Positions 1 through 4,904 of a stretch of 5,579 nucleotides of DNA are shown piece after piece (the stretch's first letter is position 1; each line of letters begins with the position of its first letter). Position numbers and translations under genes: made by a program. The DNA lies in contig QQUD01001003.1 of the NCBI GenBank assembly GCA_008501785.1, forward strand, positions 1-5,579, written 5' to 3'. A model generated the notes under the pieces. It searched no databases, was not told the DNA's origin, and saw only the letters and a program-made list of their open reading frames with translations. Origin of the DNA: Chloroflexota bacterium (GTDB lineage: Bacteria > Chloroflexota > Anaerolineae > Promineifilales > Promineifilaceae).

Positions 1-1
1 T

Positions 2-370
2 GCTTTTATTCGGGACAATACACCGGAAACAGCGATTATCATCGAACCACTGGTAGCCATCGACAAGTCACTGGTAGGGGCGGTTGGCCAACGTGCCAGC
101 TATTTCAGAAAGAGCACGTTTGGTTACTATGATGATTTACCTGATTACGAACAACGTAAAACCATGGTCAAACGCCTTTTAAAACCAGGAACCAACAAGC
201 AACCCTATTTTGAATTATTACGCAACACAATAGGGACAGAAACATACCTGCTCCTCATCCCTTTATATCTCGAAGATAATTATGAGCCACTCTTTGAGGA
301 ATTAAATACAAGCAATGAAGTACAACATCTTTTTTCAGACGCTGGGGGAGCAGTTTTCAAACTTAGGTAG
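2..370 (+). CDS. C-terminal fragment of a probable polytopic membrane protein (GT-C-like), 5' end outside window
   Basis: The frame is open from the left edge, so the in-frame ATG at 164 is almost certainly internal; 122 residues are visible before TAG. The fragment begins AFIRDNTPETAIII, which resembles the WIRxNTPxDAxI motif at the start of the extracytoplasmic soluble domain of many polytopic membrane glycosyltransferases (GT-C type) and related uncharacterised membrane proteins. It ends DAGGAVFKLR, resembling the closing strand (ENGGVxIYRL) of such domains. No transmembrane segment lies in the visible part, though residues 101-112 are moderately hydrophobic. What is seen is only an alpha/beta soluble tail; the membrane part and the sugar-transfer role are inferred. 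The neighbouring O-methyltransferase on the same strand fits a glycan-related locus. The gene is real; its family is a guess. Confidence 0.6.
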   Translation, partial: AFIRDNTPETAIIIEPLVAIDKSLVGAVGQRASYFRKSTFGYYDDLPDYEQRKTMVKRLLKPGTNKQPYFELLRNTIGTETYLLLIPLYLEDNYEPLFEELNTSNEVQHLFSDAGGAVFKLR

Positions 371-529
371 TTATTTAGGTGGGACAGCAATGGGTCTGAA
401 AGGGTTAGCAGGCAACGCATCAATCCTTTTTCAAGAATAATAAACAAATTCTAAGCTTTCTATGCTGTAAGCCTAGCCAAAAGGTTTCAACTATCATACT
501 ATTCTTTGCTTTAACATCTATCAGTTCAA
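371..529. other. Intergenic spacer without recognised gene
   Basis: AT-rich non-coding stretch between the membrane-protein fragment and the large inverted repeat. I see no credible ORF, no GC-rich hairpin followed by a T-run to serve as terminator for the upstream gene, and no convincing promoter pair. Nothing else supportable is present. Confidence 0.5.
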
Positions 530-634
530 TACATGGTTAAATTAATAGTTAACATTTCCCCGAAAACTTTCTGACTAGCAAATGGTCTGAAATGCAGTTT
601 CCGGGGAAATTCAGAAATTTAATTTAACAATGTA
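530..634. repeat. 105-bp imperfect inverted repeat (MITE-like or regulatory hairpin)
   Basis: Two 39-base arms, 530-568 and 596-634, match as reverse complements at 30 of 39 positions without gaps. The match comes in two blocks: an outer 16-base block (530-545 against 619-634, one mismatch), and an inner 15-base block (554-568 against 596-610, one mismatch) containing ATTTCCCCG. An 8-base unmatched segment separates them. The 27-base spacer can pair further: TTTCTGAC (568-575) with GTCTGAAA (585-592), one mismatch. The right end lies 27 bases before the methyltransferase ATG, so the element could form a 5'-leader hairpin. Equally, the better-conserved outer ends resemble terminal inverted repeats of a small non-autonomous element; I could not identify flanking target duplications. 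Confidence 0.6.
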
Positions 635-648
635 CTCAATATTGCTTT

Positions 649-652
649 AGGA
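649..652 (+). promoter_or_regulatory. Ribosome binding site of the TylF-like methyltransferase
   Basis: AGGA lies 9 bases before the ATG at 662. It is a short but acceptable Shine-Dalgarno match in an otherwise A-rich leader, and it supports that start over the next in-frame methionine at residue 28. Confidence 0.5.
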
Positions 653-661
653 AAAATAGTT

Positions 662-1357
662 ATGGCTTTTGTTAGAAATTATAAATTTAGAAACTTTGTA
701 AAAGAAAAAATTGTTCAAATTTATGCTTCATTTGAGTATGGCATGAATCATCCTTATTCGATATTAAATAAAATGGCTCGTGACTCAACGGTAGAATTTA
801 TTTTGAAAAATTGCCCAAGAGCCGTTGCCGTGCGATCCCCGAAACAACTCATTGACTTTGCCAATTCGAAAGTTTCTCTAGATGGACTTTATTTAGAGTT
901 TGGTGTGTTTAAAGGGGAATCATTACGATATATTGCCAAAAACAATCCCGACCGAAAAATACACGGATTTGATTCTTTCGAAGGCCTGCCTGAATCTTGG
1001 GCACACAATCCCAAAGGAACTTTTACAACACAGGGCAAATTGCCTAAAGTGCCTGCAAATGTGCAATTATGGAAGGGATATTTTGAAGATTCTCTCCCAG
1101 AATGGTGCAAAAAACATGATGAGGTTATTGCTTTTCTGCATGTAGATTGTGATCTGCGATCCTCTACTGAAACGGTTTTGACAGAGCTTGCAAAAAATAT
1201 TGTTCCTGGCACAGTTATTCTATTTGATGATTACTTTAACTTTCCAGCCTGGGAAGAAGATGGGCATGCTGTGCTAACAGAATTTCTAAAAAAACATGGG
1301 CATACGGCCGAATATATTGGGTACGCATTTAAGGAGCTGGCCATTATTATTCGATAG
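662..1357 (+). CDS. TylF/MycF-like SAM-dependent O-methyltransferase
   Basis: A 231-residue class I methyltransferase. SAM-binding motif I is LYLEFGVFKGES (residues 77-88 approximately), followed by HGFDSFEGLPE (101-111), whose acidic D104 should bind the ribose hydroxyls of SAM. The family signature FLHVDCDLRSST (158-169) and FDDYFNF (188-194) supply the aspartates (D162, D189, D190) that in MycF/TylF coordinate a divalent metal and the sugar hydroxyl. Most relatives read DLYSST; here the tyrosine is R166. Residues 1-75 form a helical N-terminal region. Family members methylate sugar hydroxyls on macrolides, glycans or other small molecules; the actual acceptor here is unknown. Hand-counted G+C is about 37%, lower than the genes downstream, which suggests separate acquisition. 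It lies 291 bp after the membrane-protein fragment and has its own leader, so it may be separately transcribed. The family is well supported, the substrate not. Confidence 0.9.
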   Translation: MAFVRNYKFRNFVKEKIVQIYASFEYGMNHPYSILNKMARDSTVEFILKNCPRAVAVRSPKQLIDFANSKVSLDGLYLEFGVFKGESLRYIAKNNPDRKIHGFDSFEGLPESWAHNPKGTFTTQGKLPKVPANVQLWKGYFEDSLPEWCKKHDEVIAFLHVDCDLRSSTETVLTELAKNIVPGTVILFDDYFNFPAWEEDGHAVLTEFLKKHGHTAEYIGYAFKELAIIIR

Positions 1358-1390
1358 CCTTTCACGTGATCCAAAAATTCACACCATTTC

Positions 1391-1399
1391 TGCTATTCT
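1391..1399 (+). promoter_or_regulatory. Candidate extended -10 promoter for the TPR gene
   Basis: TGCTATTCT fits the extended -10 pattern TGnTATnnT. It lies only 9 bases before the ATG at 1409, so transcription would start at or within a few bases of the initiation codon. No Shine-Dalgarno sequence is visible upstream of that ATG, which would agree with a leaderless message. No clear -35 box exists. This is inference from sequence alone. Confidence 0.3.
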
Positions 1400-1408
1400 T
1401 GAATAACA

Positions 1409-2392
1409 ATGACATCTAACACCTCCCACAAAAAACCCTCTCGCAAAGAACTGCGGGTTAGCTTATTGTTACCAGTTATCATTACAGTGGTTGTCTGGAT
1501 TATTGGACTGGCTATCTATGCGCTGGCCCCTGGAGAAGTTCAGTTCAATACAGTAATTGCTATTTTGATTGGCGGGGGGCTGGTAAGTTACTTGATTTTT
1601 TACATGCGTGATGGTTCGGTCAGGCTGCGGATGGTGGCATTGACGATGGCGATTCCAGCGCTGATTGGGATGACGTTGGGGATGGTTAACGGCCGTTTCG
1701 CCCCCATCATCATCGGCTTTGCCAGCACCTTTTTGCTGCTGATCACACAACGCGCACTGAGTACCCCATTTTCCTACCGTGCTGCCGCCCAAGCCTTTGA
1801 CCGTGATGACACAGACCGGGCATTGATGCTCATTAATAAGTCAATTTCGGCTCGCCCCGATTTCGCTGAATCGTACCAACTGCGGGCCATGATTCGCATG
1901 GTCAACCAGCAGTTTGAGTCCGCAGAACAAGATGCATCTAAAGCAATTGAATTACAGCCAAAATCAGACCAGTTTCACAACACGTTGGGTCAGATTTTTT
2001 GGGTAAACGGCCGTTACCCCGAAATGCGCGACACCTACCAGCAAGCCATTTCTATCAACCCAGATCGTGCCATGCATCATTATCATCTTGGGTTGAGTCA
2101 CTATCGTTTGGGCGACTTTCGTGATGCAGCCGAATCATTTTCAGTGGCTACACGCAAAACAGTCCCCACAATGGCATACGATTTGCTCACACATTTTTAC
2201 CTTTGGCGCAGCCTGCTAGAAATTGGCGAAACAGACATGGCCCAAACCACCCATGACACCATGCAAAACTTTGCTGATGGGTTAGAACAATTAAAAGACC
2301 AATTGACACAATCGAATCTGGAACATATACGATTACTGGCAAATGAGATGGAAGCAATTGCAAAGGCGATACAAACAACCAAAATAAATTAG
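1409..2392 (+). CDS. Membrane-anchored tetratricopeptide repeat protein
   Basis: A 327-residue protein with two parts. Residues 1-16 are polar and basic, then four hydrophobic segments at about 17-39, 46-66, 74-93 and 96-113 form a compact membrane domain. Residues 123-290 are helical TPR units of about 34 residues: 123-150, 152-185 (ESYQLRAMIRM... AIELQP), 186-219 (FHNTLGQIFWVNGRY... AISINP), 220-252 (HHYHLGLSHYRLGDF), and a weaker unit at 256-289. A charged helical tail closes the protein. TPR tails act as protein-docking scaffolds; no catalytic motif is present, so the partner and role are unknown. With a basic N-terminus and four helices, both ends probably face the cytoplasm. An in-frame stop at 1400 shortly precedes the ATG, fixing the upstream limit, but no Shine-Dalgarno site is visible. 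Two copies of AACGGCCGTT lie inside, both read as Asn-Gly-Arg. No terminator is evident after the stop. Confidence 0.85.
   Translation: MTSNTSHKKPSRKELRVSLLLPVIITVVVWIIGLAIYALAPGEVQFNTVIAILIGGGLVSYLIFYMRDGSVRLRMVALTMAIPALIGMTLGMVNGRFAPIIIGFASTFLLLITQRALSTPFSYRAAAQAFDRDDTDRALMLINKSISARPDFAESYQLRAMIRMVNQQFESAEQDASKAIELQPKSDQFHNTLGQIFWVNGRYPEMRDTYQQAISINPDRAMHHYHLGLSHYRLGDFRDAAESFSVATRKTVPTMAYDLLTHFYLWRSLLEIGETDMAQTTHDTMQNFADGLEQLKDQLTQSNLEHIRLLANEMEAIAKAIQTTKIN
1688..1697. repeat. AACGGCCGTT palindrome, copy 1
   Basis: Perfect 10-bp palindrome inside the TPR-protein gene, read as Asn-Gly-Arg (residues 94-96) in the short turn between the third and fourth membrane segments. Confidence 0.9.
2006..2015. 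repeat. AACGGCCGTT palindrome, copy 2
   Basis: Read as Asn-Gly-Arg (residues 200-202) at the turn of a TPR unit. Flanks GGGTA and ACCCC extend it to a near-palindrome of about 19 bp. Confidence 0.9.
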
Positions 2393-2630
2393 GTTACAAA
2401 AACATTGCTTCAAGACTATCTCCACATCTGGAAATACCCTAAAACAACCCAATCTATTTTACGCTAAAACTTCAACGACGATTGCAATTCATGGTGCCAA
2501 CTTGTCACTAAAATTGGTTGGGCTTAGAATTCAAACAACAAGAAAGGAAAAGATATTCATGAACGTGACACACACTTCGGCATGCCCAATCCTGTTTGGA
2601 TGCTCAGGGTAGCAAACCATGAATGAAAAC
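2393..2630. other. Intergenic spacer before the hairpin pair
   Basis: The full gap between the TPR gene and the phosphatase gene is 322 bp; this is its first part. I see no RNA gene, no T-tailed terminator and no strong promoter. The only coding candidate is a 17-codon ORF at 2559-2612, listed separately. Confidence 0.5.
2559..2612 (+). CDS. Possible 17-residue leader peptide (doubtful)
   Basis: ATG to TAG encodes MNVTHTSACPILFGCSG. An AAAGGA-like site (about 2544-2549) lies 9-10 bases upstream of the ATG, which is a reasonable ribosome-binding arrangement. The peptide has no run of one amino acid suggestive of classical attenuation and no similarity I recognise. It ends 22 bases before the hairpin pair that leads to the phosphatase gene, which is the sole reason to think of a regulatory leader. 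ORFs this short arise by chance often. Confidence 0.15.
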   Translation: MNVTHTSACPILFGCSG

Positions 2631-2697
2631 TCGTAGGTCAAGACGCTGTCTTGACCTGATGTATGGTAACTGGACAAAACGCTGTTTTGTCCTACGA
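2631..2697. repeat. Pair of covarying GCT-loop hairpins enclosed by an outer inverted repeat
   Basis: Hairpin 1 (2635-2657) has a perfect 10-bp stem, AGGTCAAGAC against GTCTTGACCT, with loop GCT. Hairpin 2 (2672-2692) has a perfect 9-bp stem, GGACAAAAC against GTTTTGTCC, with the same loop GCT. Both share the centre ACGCTGT while the stems differ by paired, compensating changes. TCGTAGG (2631-2637) at the left end and CCTACGA (2691-2697) at the right end are also exact reverse complements, so the two units can be enclosed in one larger fold. This looks like two related intergenic palindromic (REP-like) units, each having lost one outer arm. Neither is followed by a T-run, so an intrinsic terminator is unlikely. 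The block ends 6 bases before the phosphatase ribosome-binding site. Confidence 0.75.
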
Positions 2698-2703
2698 TTG
2701 ACG

Positions 2704-2709
2704 AAGGAG
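2704..2709 (+). promoter_or_regulatory. Ribosome binding site of the histidine phosphatase gene
   Basis: AAGGAG, a strong Shine-Dalgarno match, sits 5 bases before the ATG at 2715 and confirms that start. Confidence 0.75.
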
Positions 2710-2714
2710 ACTAC

Positions 2715-3386
2715 ATGCACTTGTACATGATTCGACATGGCCAAAGCTATGTGAATTTGAAAAATTGGGACGGCGGCAACAGTGACGAAGGCTTAACTGA
2801 ATTAGGAAACATCCAGGCAGCAGCTTTAGGGAAATGGCTGCCAAACGAAATCAAGGAAATTGATGCGCTATATGCCAGTACGATGAAACGTGCTCAGGAA
2901 ACGGCCGTTTACGTCACTAACCATTACAATATCCCCATCATCAACGACGACCGCATTCGAGAGATTGGGAACAACCGGCTTGACCACACGCCGTGGCCCA
3001 GCAACGATTTGCCTGAATACGGCACTTTTTGGGGAAGCGAACGGCCGTTTTCCTCCATCACCCCCGGTCGCGAAGGCGGCGAATCACTCATGCACTTTCG
3101 CGCCCGTGTCGGTAACTTTATGGAAGAATTAGTAGAAAAACATCGTGAAGAAACGGTGGTTGTGGTTTGTCATGGCGGCGTCATCGAATTAGCCTACGAC
3201 CATGTTTTCAACATTGGCCCCTGGCGACGCTCAGAAGTGTGGACAAAAAACACCGGCATTTCCTACTTTGCTCACGTTGAACATCCCTCCCGTGAAACGT
3301 GGCGACTTTACTACCATAATAAAACTGAACATTTAGTTGGATTAAATTCAGACAGCCCAACGATTGAGCTGCGGCATCAGGAATAA
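2715..3386 (+). CDS. Histidine phosphatase (phosphoglycerate mutase) family protein
   Basis: A 223-residue branch-1 histidine phosphatase, predicted cytoplasmic. The phosphoacceptor motif IRHGQS is at residues 6-11 with catalytic H8; the other core residues are R59 (in YASTMKRAQETA, 53-64), the acid E83 (in IREIGNN) and H153 (in VVCHGG, 150-155). GLTELGNIQAAALGKWL (26-42) is the usual family segment after the first loop. All four active-site residues are present, so an active phosphatase or mutase working through a phosphohistidine is expected. The stretch 84-122, between the acid and the C-terminal half, should shape substrate choice and does not identify the substrate. Phosphoglycerate, sugar phosphates and alpha-ribazole phosphate are all possible for the family. 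The stop overlaps the next ATG by one base, so it is translationally coupled to the RNA methyltransferase. Two palindrome copies lie inside, read in two different frames. Confidence 0.92.
   Translation: MHLYMIRHGQSYVNLKNWDGGNSDEGLTELGNIQAAALGKWLPNEIKEIDALYASTMKRAQETAVYVTNHYNIPIINDDRIREIGNNRLDHTPWPSNDLPEYGTFWGSERPFSSITPGREGGESLMHFRARVGNFMEELVEKHREETVVVVCHGGVIELAYDHVFNIGPWRRSEVWTKNTGISYFAHVEHPSRETWRLYYHNKTEHLVGLNSDSPTIELRHQE
2900..2909. repeat. AACGGCCGTT palindrome, copy 3
   Basis: Inside the phosphatase gene, read as Thr-Ala-Val (63-65), immediately after the catalytic segment with R59. The palindrome extends to 12 bp (2899-2910). Confidence 0.9.
3040..3049. repeat. AACGGCCGTT palindrome, copy 4
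   Basis: Inside the phosphatase gene, read as Arg-Pro-Phe (110-112), in the variable loop region. This is a different reading frame from copy 3 in the same gene. Confidence 0.9.
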
Positions 3387-4408
3387 TGATTGCATTTATA
3401 TTAACTAACAATCCCGATTTTAATGACGAAGCTGGCAAAGAACTGCACAAAGCGATTCCTGAAGCCCACTTACAAAAAGAATTGGCTCCTGGTGTTTGGG
3501 CAGTTGATTCAGATGTTGACTTTTTCACGCTGGCAGAGCTATGGCGCAAATATCCACCCATTTTTGTGCGGCATATTTGCCCAGTGTGGATGACAAGTGA
3601 GACGGTGGAAACGGCCGTTTCCCTCCCCACTCTCGCCCAATCGGCAACCGACGAATTTAATGACCTGATCGACCCGTCCCAACCCTTCTCCGTGCAAACA
3701 CGCATCTTTGGCGATGTAGCTTACAAGCCGTTTGATGTCAACCGCACGCTATCCAATGCCATCATCAAGACCACCGGTGCGCCACTCGATGTGCGTCAAC
3801 CCGAACAAATCTTGTCCGTCGTAGTTACACCAGATAAAACATATATGGGTGTATCCTTGACCCTTCACAATTTGTCAGATTGGGCAGGTGGTGTGCGTCG
3901 TTTTGCACGGGAAAAAGGGCAAATCAGCCGTGCCGAGTTTAAGCTGTTGGAAGCATTAGAAATCTTCAAAATCACGCTGCCCCCGCGTGGCACAGCCCTA
4001 GATTTGGGAGCCGCGCCCGGTGGTTGGACGCGTGTATTGCGGCAGAGAGAGCAGTTTGTAACGGCCGTTGACCCCGCCTGGCTGCACAACTCCCTCCAAA
4101 ACGACAAAAACGTGCGCCATCTACGCCTCACCGCTGAAGAATACCTGCACGATTACCCCGACACTTTCAACCTGATTGTGAACGACATGCGCATGGACAC
4201 CCGCGACTCAGCACGCCTCATGACTGACTACGCGCAATACCTTTACAAAGACGGCGCAGCTATCATGACCTTCAAGCTACCCGGTGAAAAAAGACAGCAA
4301 GCACTCGATCACGCGTTTAACATTCTCAAAAAAGAGTACACCATCGAAGGCAGACGCCAACTATTCCACAACCGCAGCGAGATCACAGTTTATCTGAAGA
4401 AGAGATGA
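3386..4408 (+). CDS. RlmM-like FtsJ-fold RNA 2'-O-ribose methyltransferase
   Basis: A 340-residue SAM-dependent methyltransferase. The C-terminal half (about 180-340) is an FtsJ/RrmJ domain: SRAEFKLLEA (181-190), motif I ALDLGAAPGGWT (204-215), acidic D229 ending the second strand, VNDMRMD (265-271), MTFKLPG (294-300) and SEITVYL (331-337). K186, D267, K297 and E332 occupy the places of the K-D-K-E tetrad of 2'-O-ribose methyltransferases, with spacing close to RlmE. Residues 1-180 hold a separate N-terminal region; 100-170 (FSVQTRIFG, DVRQPEQILSVVV, YMGVSL) looks like a THUMP-type RNA-binding module, as in RlmM, which methylates C2498 of 23S rRNA in E. coli. Length is close to RlmM (about 366). 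An rRNA target is likely but the nucleotide is not proven. The ATG overlaps the preceding TAA by one base (TAATG), with AGGA (3379-3382) just ahead, so it is coupled to the phosphatase. Confidence 0.88.
   Translation: MIAFILTNNPDFNDEAGKELHKAIPEAHLQKELAPGVWAVDSDVDFFTLAELWRKYPPIFVRHICPVWMTSETVETAVSLPTLAQSATDEFNDLIDPSQPFSVQTRIFGDVAYKPFDVNRTLSNAIIKTTGAPLDVRQPEQILSVVVTPDKTYMGVSLTLHNLSDWAGGVRRFAREKGQISRAEFKLLEALEIFKITLPPRGTALDLGAAPGGWTRVLRQREQFVTAVDPAWLHNSLQNDKNVRHLRLTAEEYLHDYPDTFNLIVNDMRMDTRDSARLMTDYAQYLYKDGAAIMTFKLPGEKRQQALDHAFNILKKEYTIEGRRQLFHNRSEITVYLKKR
3610..3619. repeat. AACGGCCGTT palindrome, copy 5
   Basis: Inside the RNA methyltransferase gene, read as Thr-Ala-Val (76-78). Here the perfect palindrome extends to 16 bp, GGAAACGGCCGTTTCC (3607-3622), the longest form in the window. 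Confidence 0.9.
4060..4069. repeat. AACGGCCGTT palindrome, copy 6
   Basis: Inside the RNA methyltransferase gene, read as Thr-Ala-Val (226-228), on the conserved second strand of the Rossmann fold right before D229. Symmetry stops at 10 bp. Confidence 0.9.
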
Positions 4409-4477
4409 CAACGAATGATAGGAATCAACGAATTTTCAGATTTCCCCATTCGTTAATTCCTAATATTCGCTGTTATC
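4404..4477. terminator. Long inverted repeat between convergent genes, possible bidirectional terminator
   Basis: Arms 4404-4433 and 4448-4477 are reverse complements at 25 of 30 positions, without gaps, around a 14-base loop. The inner 22 bp match at 19 positions, with exact blocks AACGAAT/ATTCGTT and TAGGAAT/ATTCCTA. The left arm contains the stop codon of the RNA methyltransferase (4406-4408), and the whole lies between two genes that face each other, the usual place for a bidirectional terminator. Against this, neither side is followed by a T-run and the stem is AT-rich, so it may instead be a REP-like repeat or an mRNA 3'-end stabiliser. Confidence 0.55.
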
Positions 4478-4505
4478 ACCTCTGCAAATGCCGTCCACTA
4501 ATTTG

Positions 4506-4736
4506 TTAACTGCGACCAATCCGCACTCGCCAATCTTCTGGCCCTTCTTCCAAATATTCCCAGGTAAATTGCCCCGTTAGTTCTGCCTGAAACTGGTAAT
4601 AAAGCGGCTTGGGATCATGGTCGTTAATCAGGATAAAGGTTTCACCTGAGGCCAAACTTTCAAACAAGCTCAAGATTTTTGGATGCCGGTCTTTTGGCTG
4701 TACCGGACGAATATCTAAAACGGTTTCACTGCTCAT
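4506..4736 (-). CDS. DUF2249 domain protein
   Basis: A 76-residue single-domain protein with the DUF2249 pattern: LDIRPVQPKDRHPKI (7-21), then FESLASGETFIL (25-36), the hallmark NDHDPKPLYYQ (38-48), FTWEYLEEGPEDWRVRI (57-73). Its length is that of a stand-alone family member. DUF2249 proteins are small alpha/beta proteins of unproven biochemical role, often found near hemerythrin, cupin or nitrogen-oxide related genes; no such neighbour is visible here. The conserved His and Asp residues of the NDHDP motif might bind a metal or small ligand, which is inference. The ATG at 4736 is preceded on the minus strand by AGGAG (4748-4744) at 7 bases, confirming the start. It faces the RNA methyltransferase and is divergent from the acyltransferase gene. 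Confidence 0.9.
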   Translation of the reverse strand: MSSETVLDIRPVQPKDRHPKILSLFESLASGETFILINDHDPKPLYYQFQAELTGQFTWEYLEEGPEDWRVRIGRS

Positions 4737-4743
4737 ACATGCT

Positions 4744-4748
4744 CTCCT
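4744..4748 (-). promoter_or_regulatory. Ribosome binding site of the DUF2249 gene
   Basis: AGGAG on the minus strand, 7 bases from the ATG at 4736. Another ATG (4740-4738) lies between them in a different frame, but it is only 3 bases from the site, so the DUF2249 start is preferred. Confidence 0.65.
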
Positions 4749-4782
4749 AATCGTTCATTTTTTCGACAAAATAATGGTAAAA

Positions 4783-4811
4783 ATTATATGGCAAAGGTGG
4801 GAATGAGGAAA
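4783..4811 (-). promoter_or_regulatory. Candidate sigma70-type promoter of the DUF2249 gene
   Basis: On the minus strand a perfect TATAAT lies at 4788-4783, with TTTCCT at 4811-4806 as a poor -35 (3 of 6) at 17 bp spacing. This would give a leader of about 40 bases. The -35 element overlaps the edge of palindrome copy 7, so anything binding that palindrome could affect transcription. Inferred from sequence only. Confidence 0.4.
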
Positions 4812-4819
4812 CGGCCGTT
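4810..4819. repeat. AACGGCCGTT palindrome, copy 7 (intergenic)
   Basis: The only copy outside genes. The palindrome extends to 12 bp (4809-4820), flanked by GG and TCC. It sits in the divergent promoter region, at the -35 of the DUF2249 candidate promoter and 19 bp upstream of the -35 of the acyltransferase candidate promoter. Confidence 0.9.
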
Positions 4820-4838
4820 TTCCCCATCAAATTCCCCG

Positions 4839-4867
4839 TTACCGAATCTTCCATTTTGTTATATACT
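4839..4867 (+). promoter_or_regulatory. Candidate sigma70-type promoter of the acyltransferase gene
   Basis: TTACCG (4839-4844, 3 of 6 to TTGACA) and TATACT (4862-4867, 5 of 6 to TATAAT) are 17 bp apart. Transcription would start near 4874, giving a leader of about 100 bases that begins with the hairpin at 4873-4904. Inferred only. Confidence 0.4.
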
Positions 4868-4872
4868 TTATG

Positions 4873-4904
4873 TATCGTTGAAAAAACTTTTGACCTCGAC
4901 GATA
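4873..4904 (+). repeat. Hairpin at the start of the acyltransferase leader
   Basis: TATCGTTGA (4873-4881) pairs with TCGACGATA (4896-4904): 8 Watson-Crick pairs and one G-T pair, loop of 14 bases. It starts at the expected transcription start of the candidate promoter, so it could be an operator dyad or an RNA 5'-end structure. It is short enough to be chance. Confidence 0.3.

Noticed and set aside
164..370. Independent 68-residue gene starting at 164
   Set aside because: The same frame is open to the left edge with protein-like sequence and the ATG has no ribosome-binding site, so it is the tail of a longer gene.
889..1212. 107-codon minus-strand ORF inside the TylF-like gene
   Set aside because: Antisense to the SAM-binding and metal-binding motifs of a confident gene; no family resemblance.
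1305..1310. CGGCCG core in the TylF-like gene as an eighth palindrome copy
   Set aside because: Only the 6-bp core is symmetrical here (TACGGCCGAA), and 6-bp matches are expected by chance.
1362..1369. TCACGTGA palindrome as an operator
   Set aside because: An isolated 8-bp palindrome with no second copy in the window; not enough to call a binding site.
1469..1792. 107-codon minus-strand ORF opposite the membrane segments of the TPR protein
   Set aside because: Its composition is rich in His, Gln, Asn and Asp, as expected from reading hydrophobic codons backwards.
2631..2697. Hairpin pair as CRISPR repeats or intrinsic terminator
   Set aside because: Only two units with differing stems and a 14-base gap, too short for CRISPR spacers; no T-run follows either stem, so a classic terminator is not supported.
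3208..3705. 165-codon minus-strand ORF across the phosphatase/methyltransferase junction
   Set aside because: It lies antisense to two well-supported genes with intact catalytic motifs, has no recognisable domain, and is explained by codon structure of the real frames.
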